From assembly GCF_030124175.1 (NCBI RefSeq), contig NZ_JASKMT010000016.1:62001-126000 (forward strand): 64,000 bases of DNA, in the 5' to 3' direction. Below, piece after piece: positions 32,817 to 41,590 of the stretch. Source of the stretch: Streptomyces sp. 549. Its GTDB lineage: Bacteria; Actinomycetota; Actinomycetes; Streptomycetales; Streptomycetaceae. Numbering within the stretch: position 1 is the stretch's first letter; each line of letters opens with the position of its first letter. The translations under genes were made by a program, and so were the position numbers. The notes beneath the pieces are model-generated. The model was not told where the DNA came from. It ran no database searches and saw only the letters and a program-made list of their open reading frames with translations.

Positions 32817-33272
32817 TCAGAGGTCGAACTCGTGCGGGGCGATGCCCAGCGCGAAGCACGCCTCCTTCACCACGGCCCGCTCGCTCTGGTCGAAGTGACC
32901 GTCGGCGCCGCCGATGACGATGCCGATCTGCACCACGGCCCGCGCCTCGTTGGGCTTCTTCTGGACCTTGCCGATGATCTGCATCAGCTCGACCTTGCCG
33001 AACTCGAAGTCGGTGGTCAGCTTCTGGCAGTTGTCGTTGAACCGCTGCTGGAGGTCACCCGCGGGGAAGTTCTGCAGCACCTCGTTGGAGGAGATCAGGG
33101 ACGCCACCCGCTGCCGCTCGGACGCGTCGACGGAACCGTCCGCGGCGGCCACCAGCGCGCACATGGCCATGCTGGCGTCACGGAACCCGCCGCTCTTGAG
33201 GTCGTTCTTCTTCGCGTTGAGCTGGGTCTGCATCGAGGCAGCGGAGTCCTTGATCCGGTCCCACAGAGCCAT
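32817..33272 (-). CDS. TerB-like tellurite resistance domain protein
   Basis: 151 residues, an all-helical TerB domain: FRDASMAMCALVAAADGSVD, ASERQRVASLI, FEFGKVELMQIIGKVQ, VVQIGIVIGGADGHFDQSER AVVKEACFALGI. The two acidic D-G-x-x-D loops fit metal binding. TerB proteins belong to stress and envelope-associated Ter systems, but no terC/terD neighbour is present. ATG has AAAGGAG. It lies about 100 bp downstream of the spo0M-like gene on the same strand. Confidence 0.9.
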   Translation of the reverse strand: MALWDRIKDSAASMQTQLNAKKNDLKSGGFRDASMAMCALVAAADGSVDASERQRVASLISSNEVLQNFPAGDLQQRFNDNCQKLTTDFEFGKVELMQIIGKVQKKPNEARAVVQIGIVIGGADGHFDQSERAVVKEACFALGIAPHEFDL

Positions 33273-33370
33273 GCCATCTCCTTTGTCGATATGGGTAGTC
33301 GCCGCTTGGGCAACGGCCCAGCGGCCCGATCAGTGCCCGGCCCGCGCGCCGGCCCCGATTTCCGGCCCGA

Positions 33371-34360
33371 TCAGCCGTCGTCGCCGCCGTCATCGCCGCT
33401 GTCGTCACCGTCGTCGCTGTCGTCATCGTCGAGCATCTCCGAGACTGCGTAGGCGCCGAGCGCGCCCACCGCCACCCCGGCGGCCGCACCGGCGACGACC
33501 GTACCCATCCCCGGCCCGGAGCGCTGCGGCTCGACCTGCCCGTAGGGGGCGTGGTGCGGGTCCTGTCCGTAGGGCGCGCCCTGCCCGTGCTGGCCGTACT
33601 GCCCGTGGTGGCCGGCCAGTTCAGCCAGCCAGCCGTCGACCTCGGCGTCCCAGTCGATCCGGCCCGCGTCCGCGTGCGCGACCGTGTGGCGGTTGACGGC
33701 GTCGTGGCCGCGCCGCCGGTCGGCCTCCAGTACGACCTCAACGGTGTCCGGATTGGCCAGAAAAGACACCTCCACCTGACGCATCGCGTGCGCGTGGCGG
33801 GCCGGCGGGGTGAGTTCGATCTCCTGGTAGAACGGCAGCGTCTGGCCGGTGCCGTGGATGTGGCCGAGTTCGAGGTCGGCCGAGGTGAACGCGGCGCCGA
33901 GTCGCCCCAGCGCCTCCAGCACGGCCTCCTGCACCGGCAGCGGACCCACCCGGAAGTCGTCCAGGTCGCCCTTGTCACGGGCGCCGGCGACCGCCACCTC
34001 GGTCCGCACGCCGAGCCCCACGCCCAGCGGCTGGCCGTGCAGTTCGGTGAGCGGCGTCTCCCACGCCAGGGCCAGCGTGAACGGCACGTCCAGCTCCTGC
34101 CCGGCGGCCAGCGCGAAGCCGCCGCCGACCTCGACCCGGTCGAAGACGACGAGCCCCTCGCTCTCCCCGTCCCCGTGCTCGGCCTCCACGCGTGCCACCA
34201 GTTCGAGCACCAGGTGCTCGATCCGCGCGTCCGACCGGCCGCCGCTCAGCCGCACCCGGCCGGTCAGATCGCCTCCGGGCAGCACCGGGCCCGGGTCCAG
34301 GACCGTGTCGACGGACGGGCCGCCCACCCCCAGCGCGCCGAGCAGCTTCTTGAACACCAT
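33371..34360 (-). CDS. Spo0M-like sporulation protein
   Basis: About 329 residues. Residues 1-235 match the arrestin-like Spo0M fold: MVFKKLLGALGVGGPSVDTV, PGGDLTGRVRLSGG, ELDVPFTLALAWETPLTELH, VQEAVLEALGRLGAAF and TLPFYQEIEL. A His/Gly/Gln-rich linker, a hydrophobic segment (GTVVAGAAAGVAVGALGAYA) and an Asp-rich C-terminus follow. Spo0M influences sporulation in Bacillus. ATG at 34360 is preceded by GAAGGAG; the longer frame adds only Pro/Arg-rich residues. Confidence 0.9.
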   Translation of the reverse strand: MVFKKLLGALGVGGPSVDTVLDPGPVLPGGDLTGRVRLSGGRSDARIEHLVLELVARVEAEHGDGESEGLVVFDRVEVGGGFALAAGQELDVPFTLALAWETPLTELHGQPLGVGLGVRTEVAVAGARDKGDLDDFRVGPLPVQEAVLEALGRLGAAFTSADLELGHIHGTGQTLPFYQEIELTPPARHAHAMRQVEVSFLANPDTVEVVLEADRRRGHDAVNRHTVAHADAGRIDWDAEVDGWLAELAGHHGQYGQHGQGAPYGQDPHHAPYGQVEPQRSGPGMGTVVAGAAAGVAVGALGAYAVSEMLDDDDSDDGDDSGDDGGDDG

Positions 34361-34672
34361 CGCGGTGTCGTCTCCTTCGGGTCGTCTCCGACGGGTTTCC
34401 CGCACGCCCACGGTGGCAGGCGGCCCCTGCGGGGGAGGGCCGGCGGGATACGACCCGCTGGCGCCACCGTGCCCCACGCCGCGCCGCCACCGGCGATTTC
34501 CCGCCAGTCCCGTGACAGTGGAGGGTCGCATGAGCACACAGGGTGGTGGGCACCCTCGATGAGCCCTCGATCAGCCGCGCACGGTGAAGCGGTCCCGCTC
34601 TACGATGGGTTCTCCACGTTCTCACCGCCGGGTCGCCCGACCCGGCACATCGAAAGGAGCCGCAGTCCAGCC
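34361..34672. promoter_or_regulatory. divergent promoter region with 9-bp hairpin before CNNM leader
   Basis: A possible -10 TACGAT is at 34601-34606. The perfect hairpin GCCGGGTCG-CC-CGACCCGGC occupies 34627-34646, directly before a GAAAGGAG site (34652) and the leader ORF at 34673. The remaining DNA has no gene. Confidence 0.45.
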
Positions 34673-34762
34673 ATGGGCGAACCTCCCAGTACCTGCCGTG
34701 CGCATCCCTCCCCGAGTCCGCAGCCCGCGGGCCTGACGCCGGGAGCGGGGGTGGCACGGTGA
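34673..34762 (+). CDS. possible proline-rich leader peptide of CNNM operon
   Basis: 29 residues, seven of them proline (MGEPPSTCRAHPSPSPQPAG then LTPGAGVAR). A GAAAGGAG site lies upstream, and the stop codon overlaps the GTG start of the CNNM gene (GTGA), so translation would be coupled. Proline-rich leader peptides such as MgtL sense Mg and proline in enterobacteria. Whether this ORF is translated is inference. Confidence 0.4.
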   Translation: MGEPPSTCRAHPSPSPQPAGLTPGAGVAR

Positions 34763-36096
34763 CCGAAGTACTGCTGCTGCTCCTGGCGCTGGCGCTGACG
34801 CTGGCGTGCGCGGTGTTCGTCGCCGCCGAGTTCTCGCTGACCACGGTCGAGCGCGGCGCGCTGGAACAGGCCGCGCGTTCCGGGGAACGCGGCGCGGAGA
34901 GCGCGCTGAAAGCGGCCCGCACCCTGACGGTCCAGCTCTCCGGAGCCCAGTTGGGCATCACGGTGACGTCTCTGGTCATCGGCATGCTGTCGGAGCCCTC
35001 GCTGGCGGCGCTGCTGCGCGGCCCGCTGGAGGCCGCCGGACTGCCCGGCGGACTGGTGTCCTCGGTGGCGCTGACGCTCGGTGTGGTGATCTCCACGGTC
35101 GTGCTGATGGTCGTGGGCGAGCTGGTACCGAAGAACTGGGCGATCTCCAGCCCGCTGGCCGTCGCCAAGGTGGTGGCCGGCCCGCAGCGCGGTTTCACGA
35201 CCGCTTTCGGACCGTTGATCCGGCACCTCAACAGCACCGCGAACCGACTGGTGCGGCGCCTCGGCCTGGAGCCCACCGAGGAACTGGCGTCCACCCGCAC
35301 CCCGGCCGAGCTGGTCTCGCTGGCCCGGCACGCGGCTGCCGAAGGGGCGATCGAGGCGGACTCCGCCGAGCTGTTCGTCCGCACCCTGCACCTGAACGAG
35401 CTGACCGCGGAGAACGTCATGACCCCGCGGGTCGACGTCAAGGCGCTGGACGCGCACGCGACCGCCGCCGACGCGGCCAACCTGACCCTGGCCACCGGCC
35501 TGTCCCGCTTCCCGGTCTACCGCGACACCCTCGACGACGTGATCGGGACCGTGCACATCAGGGACGTGCTGGCCCTGGACGAGGAGGAGCGGGCGGACGT
35601 CACGGTCGCCGCGCTGGCCGGTGAACCGCTGCGCGTCCCGGACAGCCTGCTGGTGGACCGGCTGCTGGAACGGCTGCGGGACAGCCGGACGATGGCCGTG
35701 GTGGTCGACGAGTACGGCGGCACCGCGGGCGTCGCCACGCTGGAGGACATCGTCGAGGAGGTCGTCGGGGACGTCCGCGACGAGCACGACCCCGAGGAGG
35801 CCCCCGACCTGGCCGACGCCGGCACCACCGAGGACGGCAGGCCGGTGTGGGAGGCCGACGGCAGCGTACGCATGGACCAGCTCGGCGTCATCGGCCTGGT
35901 AGTGCCCGACGGCCCTTACGAGACGGTGGCGGGGCTGCTCGCCGCCGAGCTGGAGCGCATTCCCGAGGAGGGCGACCGGGTGGAACTGGAAGGCTGGCGG
36001 CTGGCGGTGCTGCGCACCGAGCACCACCGTGCGGACCGGGTCCGGCTCACCGGCCCCGCGCAGTACCGTGACCAGCGGCTGGAGGACGCACGATGA
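34759..36096 (+). CDS. CNNM/CorC family transporter (DUF21-CBS-CorC)
   Basis: 445 residues. DUF21 membrane domain 1-190 with the E-F-S-L-T motif (VAAEFSLTTVERGALEQAAR) and GELVPKNWAI. Two CBS domains span about 205-330: VMTPRVDVKALDAHATAADA, SRFPVYRDTLDDVIGTVHIR and MAVVVDEYGGTAGVATLEDI VEEVVGD. A CorC_HlyC domain is C-terminal. These proteins are linked to Mg/Co efflux. GTG start overlaps the leader ORF stop. The next gene overlaps by 4 bp. Confidence 0.94.
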   Translation: MTEVLLLLLALALTLACAVFVAAEFSLTTVERGALEQAARSGERGAESALKAARTLTVQLSGAQLGITVTSLVIGMLSEPSLAALLRGPLEAAGLPGGLVSSVALTLGVVISTVVLMVVGELVPKNWAISSPLAVAKVVAGPQRGFTTAFGPLIRHLNSTANRLVRRLGLEPTEELASTRTPAELVSLARHAAAEGAIEADSAELFVRTLHLNELTAENVMTPRVDVKALDAHATAADAANLTLATGLSRFPVYRDTLDDVIGTVHIRDVLALDEEERADVTVAALAGEPLRVPDSLLVDRLLERLRDSRTMAVVVDEYGGTAGVATLEDIVEEVVGDVRDEHDPEEAPDLADAGTTEDGRPVWEADGSVRMDQLGVIGLVVPDGPYETVAGLLAAELERIPEEGDRVELEGWRLAVLRTEHHRADRVRLTGPAQYRDQRLEDAR

Positions 36097-37115
36097 CCGG
36101 GCTGCAACTCACCATCGGCATGCTGATGATCGGCGTCAACGCCTTCTTCGTCGGCGCCGAGTTCGCACTGATCTCGGTCCGGCGCAGCCAGATCGAGCCG
36201 CTGGCGAAGGCGGGTGTGAAGCGGGCCAGGACGGTGCTGTGGGGCCTGGAGCACCTGTCTGCGACCATGGCCACCGCCCAGCTGGGCATCACCGCCTCCT
36301 CGCTGGTGCTGGGCGCGGTCGCCGAGCCGGCCATCGCGCACCTTCTGGAGCCGGTGTTCGAGGCGGTCAACATGCCGTCCGCGCTGGTCCACCCGATCGC
36401 GTTCGCCGTGGCGCTGACCGCGGCGACCTACCTGCACATGGTGCTGGGCGAGATGGTGCCGAAGAACATCGCACTGGCCGCGCCGGACCGCACCGCGCTG
36501 GTGCTCGGCCCGGCGCTGGTGTGGCTGACCCGGGTGCTGCGCCCGGTCATCTTCGGCATCAACGCCCTGGCGAACCGGCTGCTGCGGCTGCTGCGCGTCG
36601 AGCCGAAGGACGGCGTCGAGTCGGTGTTCACCGACGACGAGCTGGTCCGCATGGCGGAGGACTCCAGCGCCGCCGGACTGCTCGGCCCCGGCGACAGCCG
36701 CCGGCTGCGGGACGCGCTGGAACTGGGCAAGCGGCCGGTGGGGGCGGTCCTGGTGCCGCTGAGCCGCATGGTGACGGTGGGGCACCGCGTCACGCCGCGC
36801 GAGCTGGAGCGGACGGCGACGAGGTCCGGCTTCTCCCGGCTGCCGGTGACCGGGCCGACCGGCGGCGTGCTCGGCTACCTGCACGTCAAGGACAGCCTGG
36901 GGGCAGCCGTGCGGGACCAGCCGTTCGCCCGTGAGGCGCTGCACTCCATCCCGCAGGTCCGCATCGACACCCCGCTGGACGACACTCTGACCGCGATGCG
37001 CGCCACCGGCACGCACCTCGCGGCGGTCACCGGCGAGCAGGGTGCGCTGCTGGGCTTCGTCACCATGGGTGACGTGCTGGCCGCACTCGTCGGCCCGCCC
37101 CAGCCCGTCGGCTGA
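36093..37115 (+). CDS. CNNM/CorC family transporter, short paralogue
   Basis: 340 residues. DUF21 domain with GAEFALISVRRSQIEPLAKA, TAQLGITASSLVLGAVAEPA and LGEMVPKNIALAAPDRTALV, then a CBS pair (FSRLPVTGPTGGVLGYLHVK, THLAAVTGEQGALLGFVTMG). The CorC_HlyC domain of its neighbour is missing, so the pair may work as a heterodimer. ATG overlaps the upstream stop (ATGA) with GGAGG before it. A strong hairpin follows at 37147-37187. Confidence 0.93.
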   Translation: MTGLQLTIGMLMIGVNAFFVGAEFALISVRRSQIEPLAKAGVKRARTVLWGLEHLSATMATAQLGITASSLVLGAVAEPAIAHLLEPVFEAVNMPSALVHPIAFAVALTAATYLHMVLGEMVPKNIALAAPDRTALVLGPALVWLTRVLRPVIFGINALANRLLRLLRVEPKDGVESVFTDDELVRMAEDSSAAGLLGPGDSRRLRDALELGKRPVGAVLVPLSRMVTVGHRVTPRELERTATRSGFSRLPVTGPTGGVLGYLHVKDSLGAAVRDQPFAREALHSIPQVRIDTPLDDTLTAMRATGTHLAAVTGEQGALLGFVTMGDVLAALVGPPQPVG

Positions 37116-37146
37116 CGGCCCCGGTCCGGACGGGCCGCGACGCGGA

Positions 37147-37187
37147 CGCCCCGGCGCCCGGCCCGGAAAGGGCCCGGCGCCGGGGCG
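37147..37187. terminator. 18-bp hairpin terminator after the CNNM pair
   Basis: Arms 37147-37164 and 37170-37187 are complementary with a single mismatch and a GGAAA loop, between the CNNM pair and the convergent TetR gene. Confidence 0.85.
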
Positions 37188-37259
37188 TTCCGCGTTCCGC
37201 ACGCCTGGGACGCAGGGGAGCCGCCGGGGGTCAGGGGCGGGGCTCAGCGGGGCGGAGGC

Positions 37260-37841
37260 TCAGGGGGCGGGGGCGGTGAGGGAGCGCTGCACGACGGGGC
37301 CGAGCCAGGCGACGACCTCGGCGTGACTGAGCGCGACCGCGGGCGGCAGGCGCAGCACGTAGCGGGTGAGGGCCATGCCGAGCACGTGCGAGGCGACCAG
37401 CACCGCGCGGGTGGGCGCCTCGGCGGGGTCGGGGACCACGGCCCGCACCACGGGGGCGAGCTGTTCGGCGAAGACGGCCCGCATGCGCGCCGCGCCGGCC
37501 TCGTGGGTGACGCCGACCCGCAGCAGCGCGGCGAGCACACCGTCCTCCTCCCAGCGGCGCAGGAAGTGCGCGACGAGGCGGGCACCGGCCTGCTCGGCCG
37601 GGAAGGCGGTGAGGTCGGGCAGTCGCAGATCGATCTCGGAGGCGGCGGCGAACAGCCCCTCCTTGTTGCCGTAGTACCGCATCACGAGCGAGGGGTCGAT
37701 CCCGGCGGCGGCGGCCACCGACCGGATGGTCGCCCGCTCGTACCCGTCGGCGGCGAAGCGCTCCCGGGCCGCGGCGAGGATCGCCGCCCGGGTGGCGTCG
37801 GAGCGCCGGGGGGACGCGGGGCGCGCGGTTGGATCGGTCAT
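37260..37841 (-). CDS. TetR family transcriptional regulator
   Basis: About 193 residues. Helix-turn-helix: RSDATRAAILAAARERFAAD, YERATIRSVAAAAGIDPSLV MRYYGNKEGLFAAA. The C-terminal part matches the TetR_C_17-type group. ATG at 37841 is chosen because a TACGCT box and GAGGTG precede it and the longer frame crosses the promoter. It is divergent from an FAD monooxygenase whose promoter carries palindromes; repression of that gene is the likely role. Confidence 0.9.
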   Translation of the reverse strand: MTDPTARPASPRRSDATRAAILAAARERFAADGYERATIRSVAAAAGIDPSLVMRYYGNKEGLFAAASEIDLRLPDLTAFPAEQAGARLVAHFLRRWEEDGVLAALLRVGVTHEAGAARMRAVFAEQLAPVVRAVVPDPAEAPTRAVLVASHVLGMALTRYVLRLPPAVALSHAEVVAWLGPVVQRSLTAPAP

Positions 37842-37866
37842 GCACCTCAGCGTATGCCCACAGCCG

Positions 37867-37895
37867 TTGACATCCGGCCTGGCGCCTCCTATGTT
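37867..37895 (+). promoter_or_regulatory. consensus-like promoter of the FAD monooxygenase gene
   Basis: A perfect -35 TTGACA (37867-37872), a 17-bp spacer and -10 TATGTT (37890-37895). This is a strong match to the housekeeping sigma factor, 65 bp before the ATG. Confidence 0.7.
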
Positions 37896-37917
37896 GCCAA
37901 CAAGCGTTGACATCAAC
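37892..37917. promoter_or_regulatory. candidate TetR operators
   Basis: TGTTG-C-CAACA (37892-37902) overlaps the -10 box, and GTTGA-CA-TCAAC (37906-37917) lies just downstream. The GTTGACATC half also occurs over the -35. Binding here would block the promoter. Confidence 0.5.
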
Positions 37918-37960
37918 CCCGGTGTCCGCCCGGCCGGCGGCCCGACCCCCGGAGGCGCGC

Positions 37961-39424
37961 ATGACGGCCACGAACCCGACGGCGGATGTCCTGGTGGTGG
38001 GCGCCGGGCCCGTCGGCCTGCTGCTCGCCGGCGACCTGGCCGCCGCCGGCCGGTCCGTCACCCTCGTCGAACGCCGCCCGCACGGCGTCAGCAACCTGAC
38101 CCGGGCCTTCGGCGTGCACGCCCGCACCCTGGAGCTGCTCGACGCCCGCGGGCTGGCCGACCCGCTGGTGGCCACCGGGCACCCGCTGACCGAGCTGCGG
38201 CTGTTCCGCCGGCTGTCGCTGGACCTCGGCTCCCTGCCCAGCCGCTTCCCGTTCCTGCTCGTCACCCCGCAGTACGAGGTCGAGCGGCTGCTGGAGCAGC
38301 GGGCGCTGGAAGCGGGCGTGCACTTCCGCCACCACACCGAACTGACCGGCGTCGACCAGGACGCGGACGGCGTCACCGCCCGGCTGCGCGAGGCCGACGG
38401 CACCGCCACCACGCAGCGGGCCGCCTACCTGGTGGGCACGGACGGCCACCGCAGCAGCGTCCGCCAGGCGCTCGGCATGCCCTTCCCCGGCACCTCGGTG
38501 GTGCGGTCCCTGGTGCTCGCCGACGTGCGCCTCGCCGCTCCCCCGGGCGACACCCTGACCGTCAGCGGCACCGGGCACGCCTTCGTCTTCGTCGCGCCCT
38601 TCGGCGACGGCTGGTACCGCCTCTTCGGCTGGCGCCCCGAAGCCGGACCGCGCCCCGAGCAGCCGTCCGCGGAAGCGCCGGTCACGCTCGACGAGCTGCG
38701 CGGGCTGGCCAGGGACGCGCTGGGCAGCGACCTCGGCATCGGCGAGGCCCGCTGGATGTCGCGCTTCCACAGCGACGAACGCCAGGTGCCCGCCTACCGC
38801 ACGGGCCGTGTCCTGCTGGCCGGGGACGCCGCCCACGTCCACTCCCCCGCGGGCGGCCAGGGCATGAACCTCGGCCTCCAGGACGCCGCCAACCTGAGCT
38901 GGAAGCTGGCCGAGGTCACCGCCGGAAGGGCCGGTGACTCCCTGCTGGACAGCTACCACCGCGAACGCCACCCGGTGGGGCGCGAGGTGCTGCGCAGCAG
39001 CGGCGCCCTGATCCGGATGGCGATGGCCCGCACCCCTCTCCACCGCGCCCTGCGCGGCCTGCTGGCGCGCGCGGTGAGCGGCGTCGGTCCGCTGCGCCGC
39101 ACGGCGGTCGGCGCGGTCACCGGCGTCGGCGTGCGCTACCGGGCGCCCGAGGGCGCGCACCCGGCCGTCGGCCGCCGGGTGCCCGACCTGCCGCTCGCCG
39201 ACGGCGGCCGGCTGTACGAGGCGCTGCGCACCGGCGGCTTCGTCCTCGTCACGCCCCGACCCCTCCCGGGCGGCCGGCCGGCGCCCGCGGTCCCGTGGAC
39301 GGAGGTGCCCGGCACCGGCGGCCGGACCCTGCTGGTCCGCCCGGACGGCCACCTGGCGTGGCAGTGGCCCGGGACGCCGACCCGCGAGGACGTCGCCGCA
39401 GCCCTCACCCGTGCCCTGCGCTGA
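37961..39424 (+). CDS. FAD-dependent aromatic monooxygenase
   Basis: About 487 residues. FAD Rossmann motif DVLVVGAGPVGLLLAGDLAA (residues 9-28), DG motif AAYLVGTDGHRSSVRQALG, and GD motif RVLLAGDAAHVHSPAGGQGM NLGLQDAANLSWKL. This is the PHBH-like class A hydroxylase family, with a C-terminal thioredoxin-like extension (ending LTRALR). Such enzymes hydroxylate phenols or polyketides or inactivate rifamycin-type drugs; the substrate is not predictable. ATG is chosen because GGAGG precedes it by six bases. Divergent TetR control is probable. Confidence 0.92.
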   Translation: MTATNPTADVLVVGAGPVGLLLAGDLAAAGRSVTLVERRPHGVSNLTRAFGVHARTLELLDARGLADPLVATGHPLTELRLFRRLSLDLGSLPSRFPFLLVTPQYEVERLLEQRALEAGVHFRHHTELTGVDQDADGVTARLREADGTATTQRAAYLVGTDGHRSSVRQALGMPFPGTSVVRSLVLADVRLAAPPGDTLTVSGTGHAFVFVAPFGDGWYRLFGWRPEAGPRPEQPSAEAPVTLDELRGLARDALGSDLGIGEARWMSRFHSDERQVPAYRTGRVLLAGDAAHVHSPAGGQGMNLGLQDAANLSWKLAEVTAGRAGDSLLDSYHRERHPVGREVLRSSGALIRMAMARTPLHRALRGLLARAVSGVGPLRRTAVGAVTGVGVRYRAPEGAHPAVGRRVPDLPLADGGRLYEALRTGGFVLVTPRPLPGGRPAPAVPWTEVPGTGGRTLLVRPDGHLAWQWPGTPTREDVAAALTRALR

Positions 39425-39467
39425 CCAGCTGCCCCCACCGGGGGCCGCGTCGCCGTTGGGGGCGGTG

Positions 39468-39508
39468 TGCTCCGGACCGCGCCTGGCGGCGGCGGACGGT
39501 CCGGAGCA
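39468..39508. terminator. 12-bp hairpin between convergent genes
   Basis: TGCTCCGGACCG (39468-39479) and CGGTCCGGAGCA (39497-39508), 17-base loop, between the monooxygenase and the SpaA-type protein genes. Confidence 0.8.
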
Positions 39509-39512
39509 GGGA

Positions 39513-41306
39513 TCACTTGCGGCCGGGGTCCGATCCCTTGCCCTTGTCGGGCTCGCCCCGGGTGTTGGCCAGCCGGATCACCACCCGCTCCGGGGAGTCG
39601 GCGTTGAGCACGTACGGGCCGGTCACGGGCTGGGCGGGCACCCGGTAGCCCTCCGGCACGTCCGTCTCCCGCAGGTAGTAGACGCCCTCGGGCTGGTCGG
39701 CGAAGACGCACCGGCCCGTAGCGCTGGTGGCGCAGCCCGGGTCGACCAGGGTGTCGGGGGTGCGGCCCGCGGTCTGCAGCCCGGTGCGGTTGTTGCTCTC
39801 CCGCCACAGCTCGAAGACGGCGCCCCGCAGCGGCTTGCCGGTGGCGGCGTCGCGCTTCATCACGACCAGGTCGGCACGCTTGTCCGGCGCCGGGGCGGGC
39901 TCGTTGCGCACGGTCACGCTGACGCCGCGCTGGGCGTTCTCGGCGGTGACGGCGAGCGGGCCGAAGACCGAGGGGTCGGGCAGCCGGTAGCCGTCGGGGG
40001 CGGCGGTCTCCTGCCAGTAGTAGCTGCCCGGCTCGATCGAGCGGGCGCAGCGGCCGTCGTCGCCGGTGGTGCACACCTCGCCGACGGCGGTGTCCGGGGT
40101 GGCCCCGGTGGTCTGGAGGCCGCTGGTGCCGTTGCTCTCCCGCCACAGCTGGAACCGGGCGCCGGGCAGTGCCTCCCCGGTTTGCGCGTCCCGCTTGACC
40201 ACCGCGACGGTACCGATGACGGGCACCGGACGGCCGCAGTCCGGCAGGTCGCCGTCGAACGGGTAGGCGTGGAGTTCCTGGCCGCTGCCGACGGTCGGTG
40301 ACCCGTGGGTCAGCGACCCGGCGGTGAAGAGCCGGCCGTTGACGCCGGGCACCGTCACCTCGGTCTCGCCCGCCGGGTTGCCGGCGAGCACGCTGCCCTG
40401 GAACTGGCCGGTGCCGGTGAGCACCACCTGGGTGGCCCGGGGGAAGTTCCACAGCAGTCGGCCGCGGAGCCCGTTGAGCGGGTCGTCGTCGGTGATGCCG
40501 CCGCTGTAGGTGCTGATCGTCCGGGCGTCGCCCAGCACGTTGACCAGGACGGTCGCGCCCGCCGGGATGCCGCGGAACACCAGGCCCTGCTGTGCGCCGC
40601 GCGGGCCGGTGAGGTCGAAGTCGACGGTGAAGACCTGGAGCGCGGAGGTGCCGTCGCCGGTGAACACCGTCTCCCCGCCGCGGTTGACGGCGGTACCGGT
40701 GGCGGGCCGCGGGATGTTGCCGTTGGGGTAGGCGTAGCAGGTGGCGGCGTCGGTCAGTTCGGCCCGCAGCGAGCGGTAGGGCCTGGTCGCCTCGGCGTCC
40801 CGCACCACCCGCGAGCGGATGTCGCCCAAGGCGTCCGCTGAGTGCCGGACCACGCCGCCCTCGGCGAGCAGCCGCTTGCCGTCGGCGACGGTGACGCCAC
40901 CGCCGCTGACCAGCCAGTCCGACCCGGCGGGCGGCGGCACTCGCGAGCCGACGCCGACCTCGCCCACGTTGTAGATGTCGCCGCCCCGGGTGCGGTTCAT
41001 GTCGAAGGCGCCCAGTGTGACGACCCGGCCCTCCGCCTCGGCGGCGCCGCCACGCACCCGGAAGTCACCGCCGACGAAGATGTTGACCGCCTCGTCCCGT
41101 CCGGCGATCGGCCCGTTGCCGATGGCCGGGTGGGTGGCCGGGCAGTCGTCGCCCACACACGGGCCCAGCCCGGCGGGCAGCGGCGCGGCCTGCGCGGGCG
41201 GGCTCTGCGGCCCGAGGCCCCCGAGGCCCCCGAGAACAAGGACGGGCGCCAGCACGGCCACCACGGCCCGCCACAGCCATCGGCTCTCTCGCTTCTTCTG
41301 ATTCAC
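39513..41306 (-). CDS. Choice-of-anchor A / SpaA-like surface protein
   Basis: About 597 residues. Signal peptide (basic RES RW, then AVVAVLAPVLVLGGLGG). Residues 50-370 are a Choice-of-anchor A domain (VNIFVGGDFRVRGGAAEAEG, LLWNFPRATQVVLTGTGQFQ GSVLA). Two SpaA/Cna_B prealbumin-like domains follow. The first has Lys in VAVVKRDAQTGEALPGARF, Glu in YYWQETAAPDGY and Asn in VTVRNEPAP, the triad for an isopeptide bond; the second repeats it (VVMKRDAATGKPLRGAVFEL, YYLRETDVPEGY, RLANTRGE). No LPXTG or membrane tail is present; the end is KGSDPGRK. Probably secreted. GTG start. Confidence 0.88.
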   Translation of the reverse strand: MNQKKRESRWLWRAVVAVLAPVLVLGGLGGLGPQSPPAQAAPLPAGLGPCVGDDCPATHPAIGNGPIAGRDEAVNIFVGGDFRVRGGAAEAEGRVVTLGAFDMNRTRGGDIYNVGEVGVGSRVPPPAGSDWLVSGGGVTVADGKRLLAEGGVVRHSADALGDIRSRVVRDAEATRPYRSLRAELTDAATCYAYPNGNIPRPATGTAVNRGGETVFTGDGTSALQVFTVDFDLTGPRGAQQGLVFRGIPAGATVLVNVLGDARTISTYSGGITDDDPLNGLRGRLLWNFPRATQVVLTGTGQFQGSVLAGNPAGETEVTVPGVNGRLFTAGSLTHGSPTVGSGQELHAYPFDGDLPDCGRPVPVIGTVAVVKRDAQTGEALPGARFQLWRESNGTSGLQTTGATPDTAVGEVCTTGDDGRCARSIEPGSYYWQETAAPDGYRLPDPSVFGPLAVTAENAQRGVSVTVRNEPAPAPDKRADLVVMKRDAATGKPLRGAVFELWRESNNRTGLQTAGRTPDTLVDPGCATSATGRCVFADQPEGVYYLRETDVPEGYRVPAQPVTGPYVLNADSPERVVIRLANTRGEPDKGKGSDPGRK

Positions 41307-41489
41307 CGTCTGCTCACAGCTCCCCGCAAGACCCCGATGGGCCGATACGTTGATATGACAGTGACCATTGAGGCCCGGCCGTGCCCCGCCGACGGGCCCC
41401 GACACCATTCCGGGGCCAAGTCCCACCCGAACGGCCCCGCGTGGCACGCAGACCCCCGCATTCCACGCAGACCCCGCATGCCACGCGCT

Positions 41490-41521
41490 GCGCCCCGCGA
41501 CCGGTGCGGGTCGCGGGGCGC
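41490..41521. terminator. 13-bp hairpin downstream of the exonuclease-fold gene
   Basis: GCGCCCCGCGACC (41490-41502) pairs with GGTCGCGGGGCGC (41509-41521) over a 6-base loop, about 70 bp beyond the stop at 41591. Confidence 0.85.
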
Positions 41522-41590
41522 GAAGGCGGGTTCCGGGTCGTGCGGGCGTCGGGGCGTGCGGGTGCTCGGGCCCCCCGGTGCTCGGGTTCC

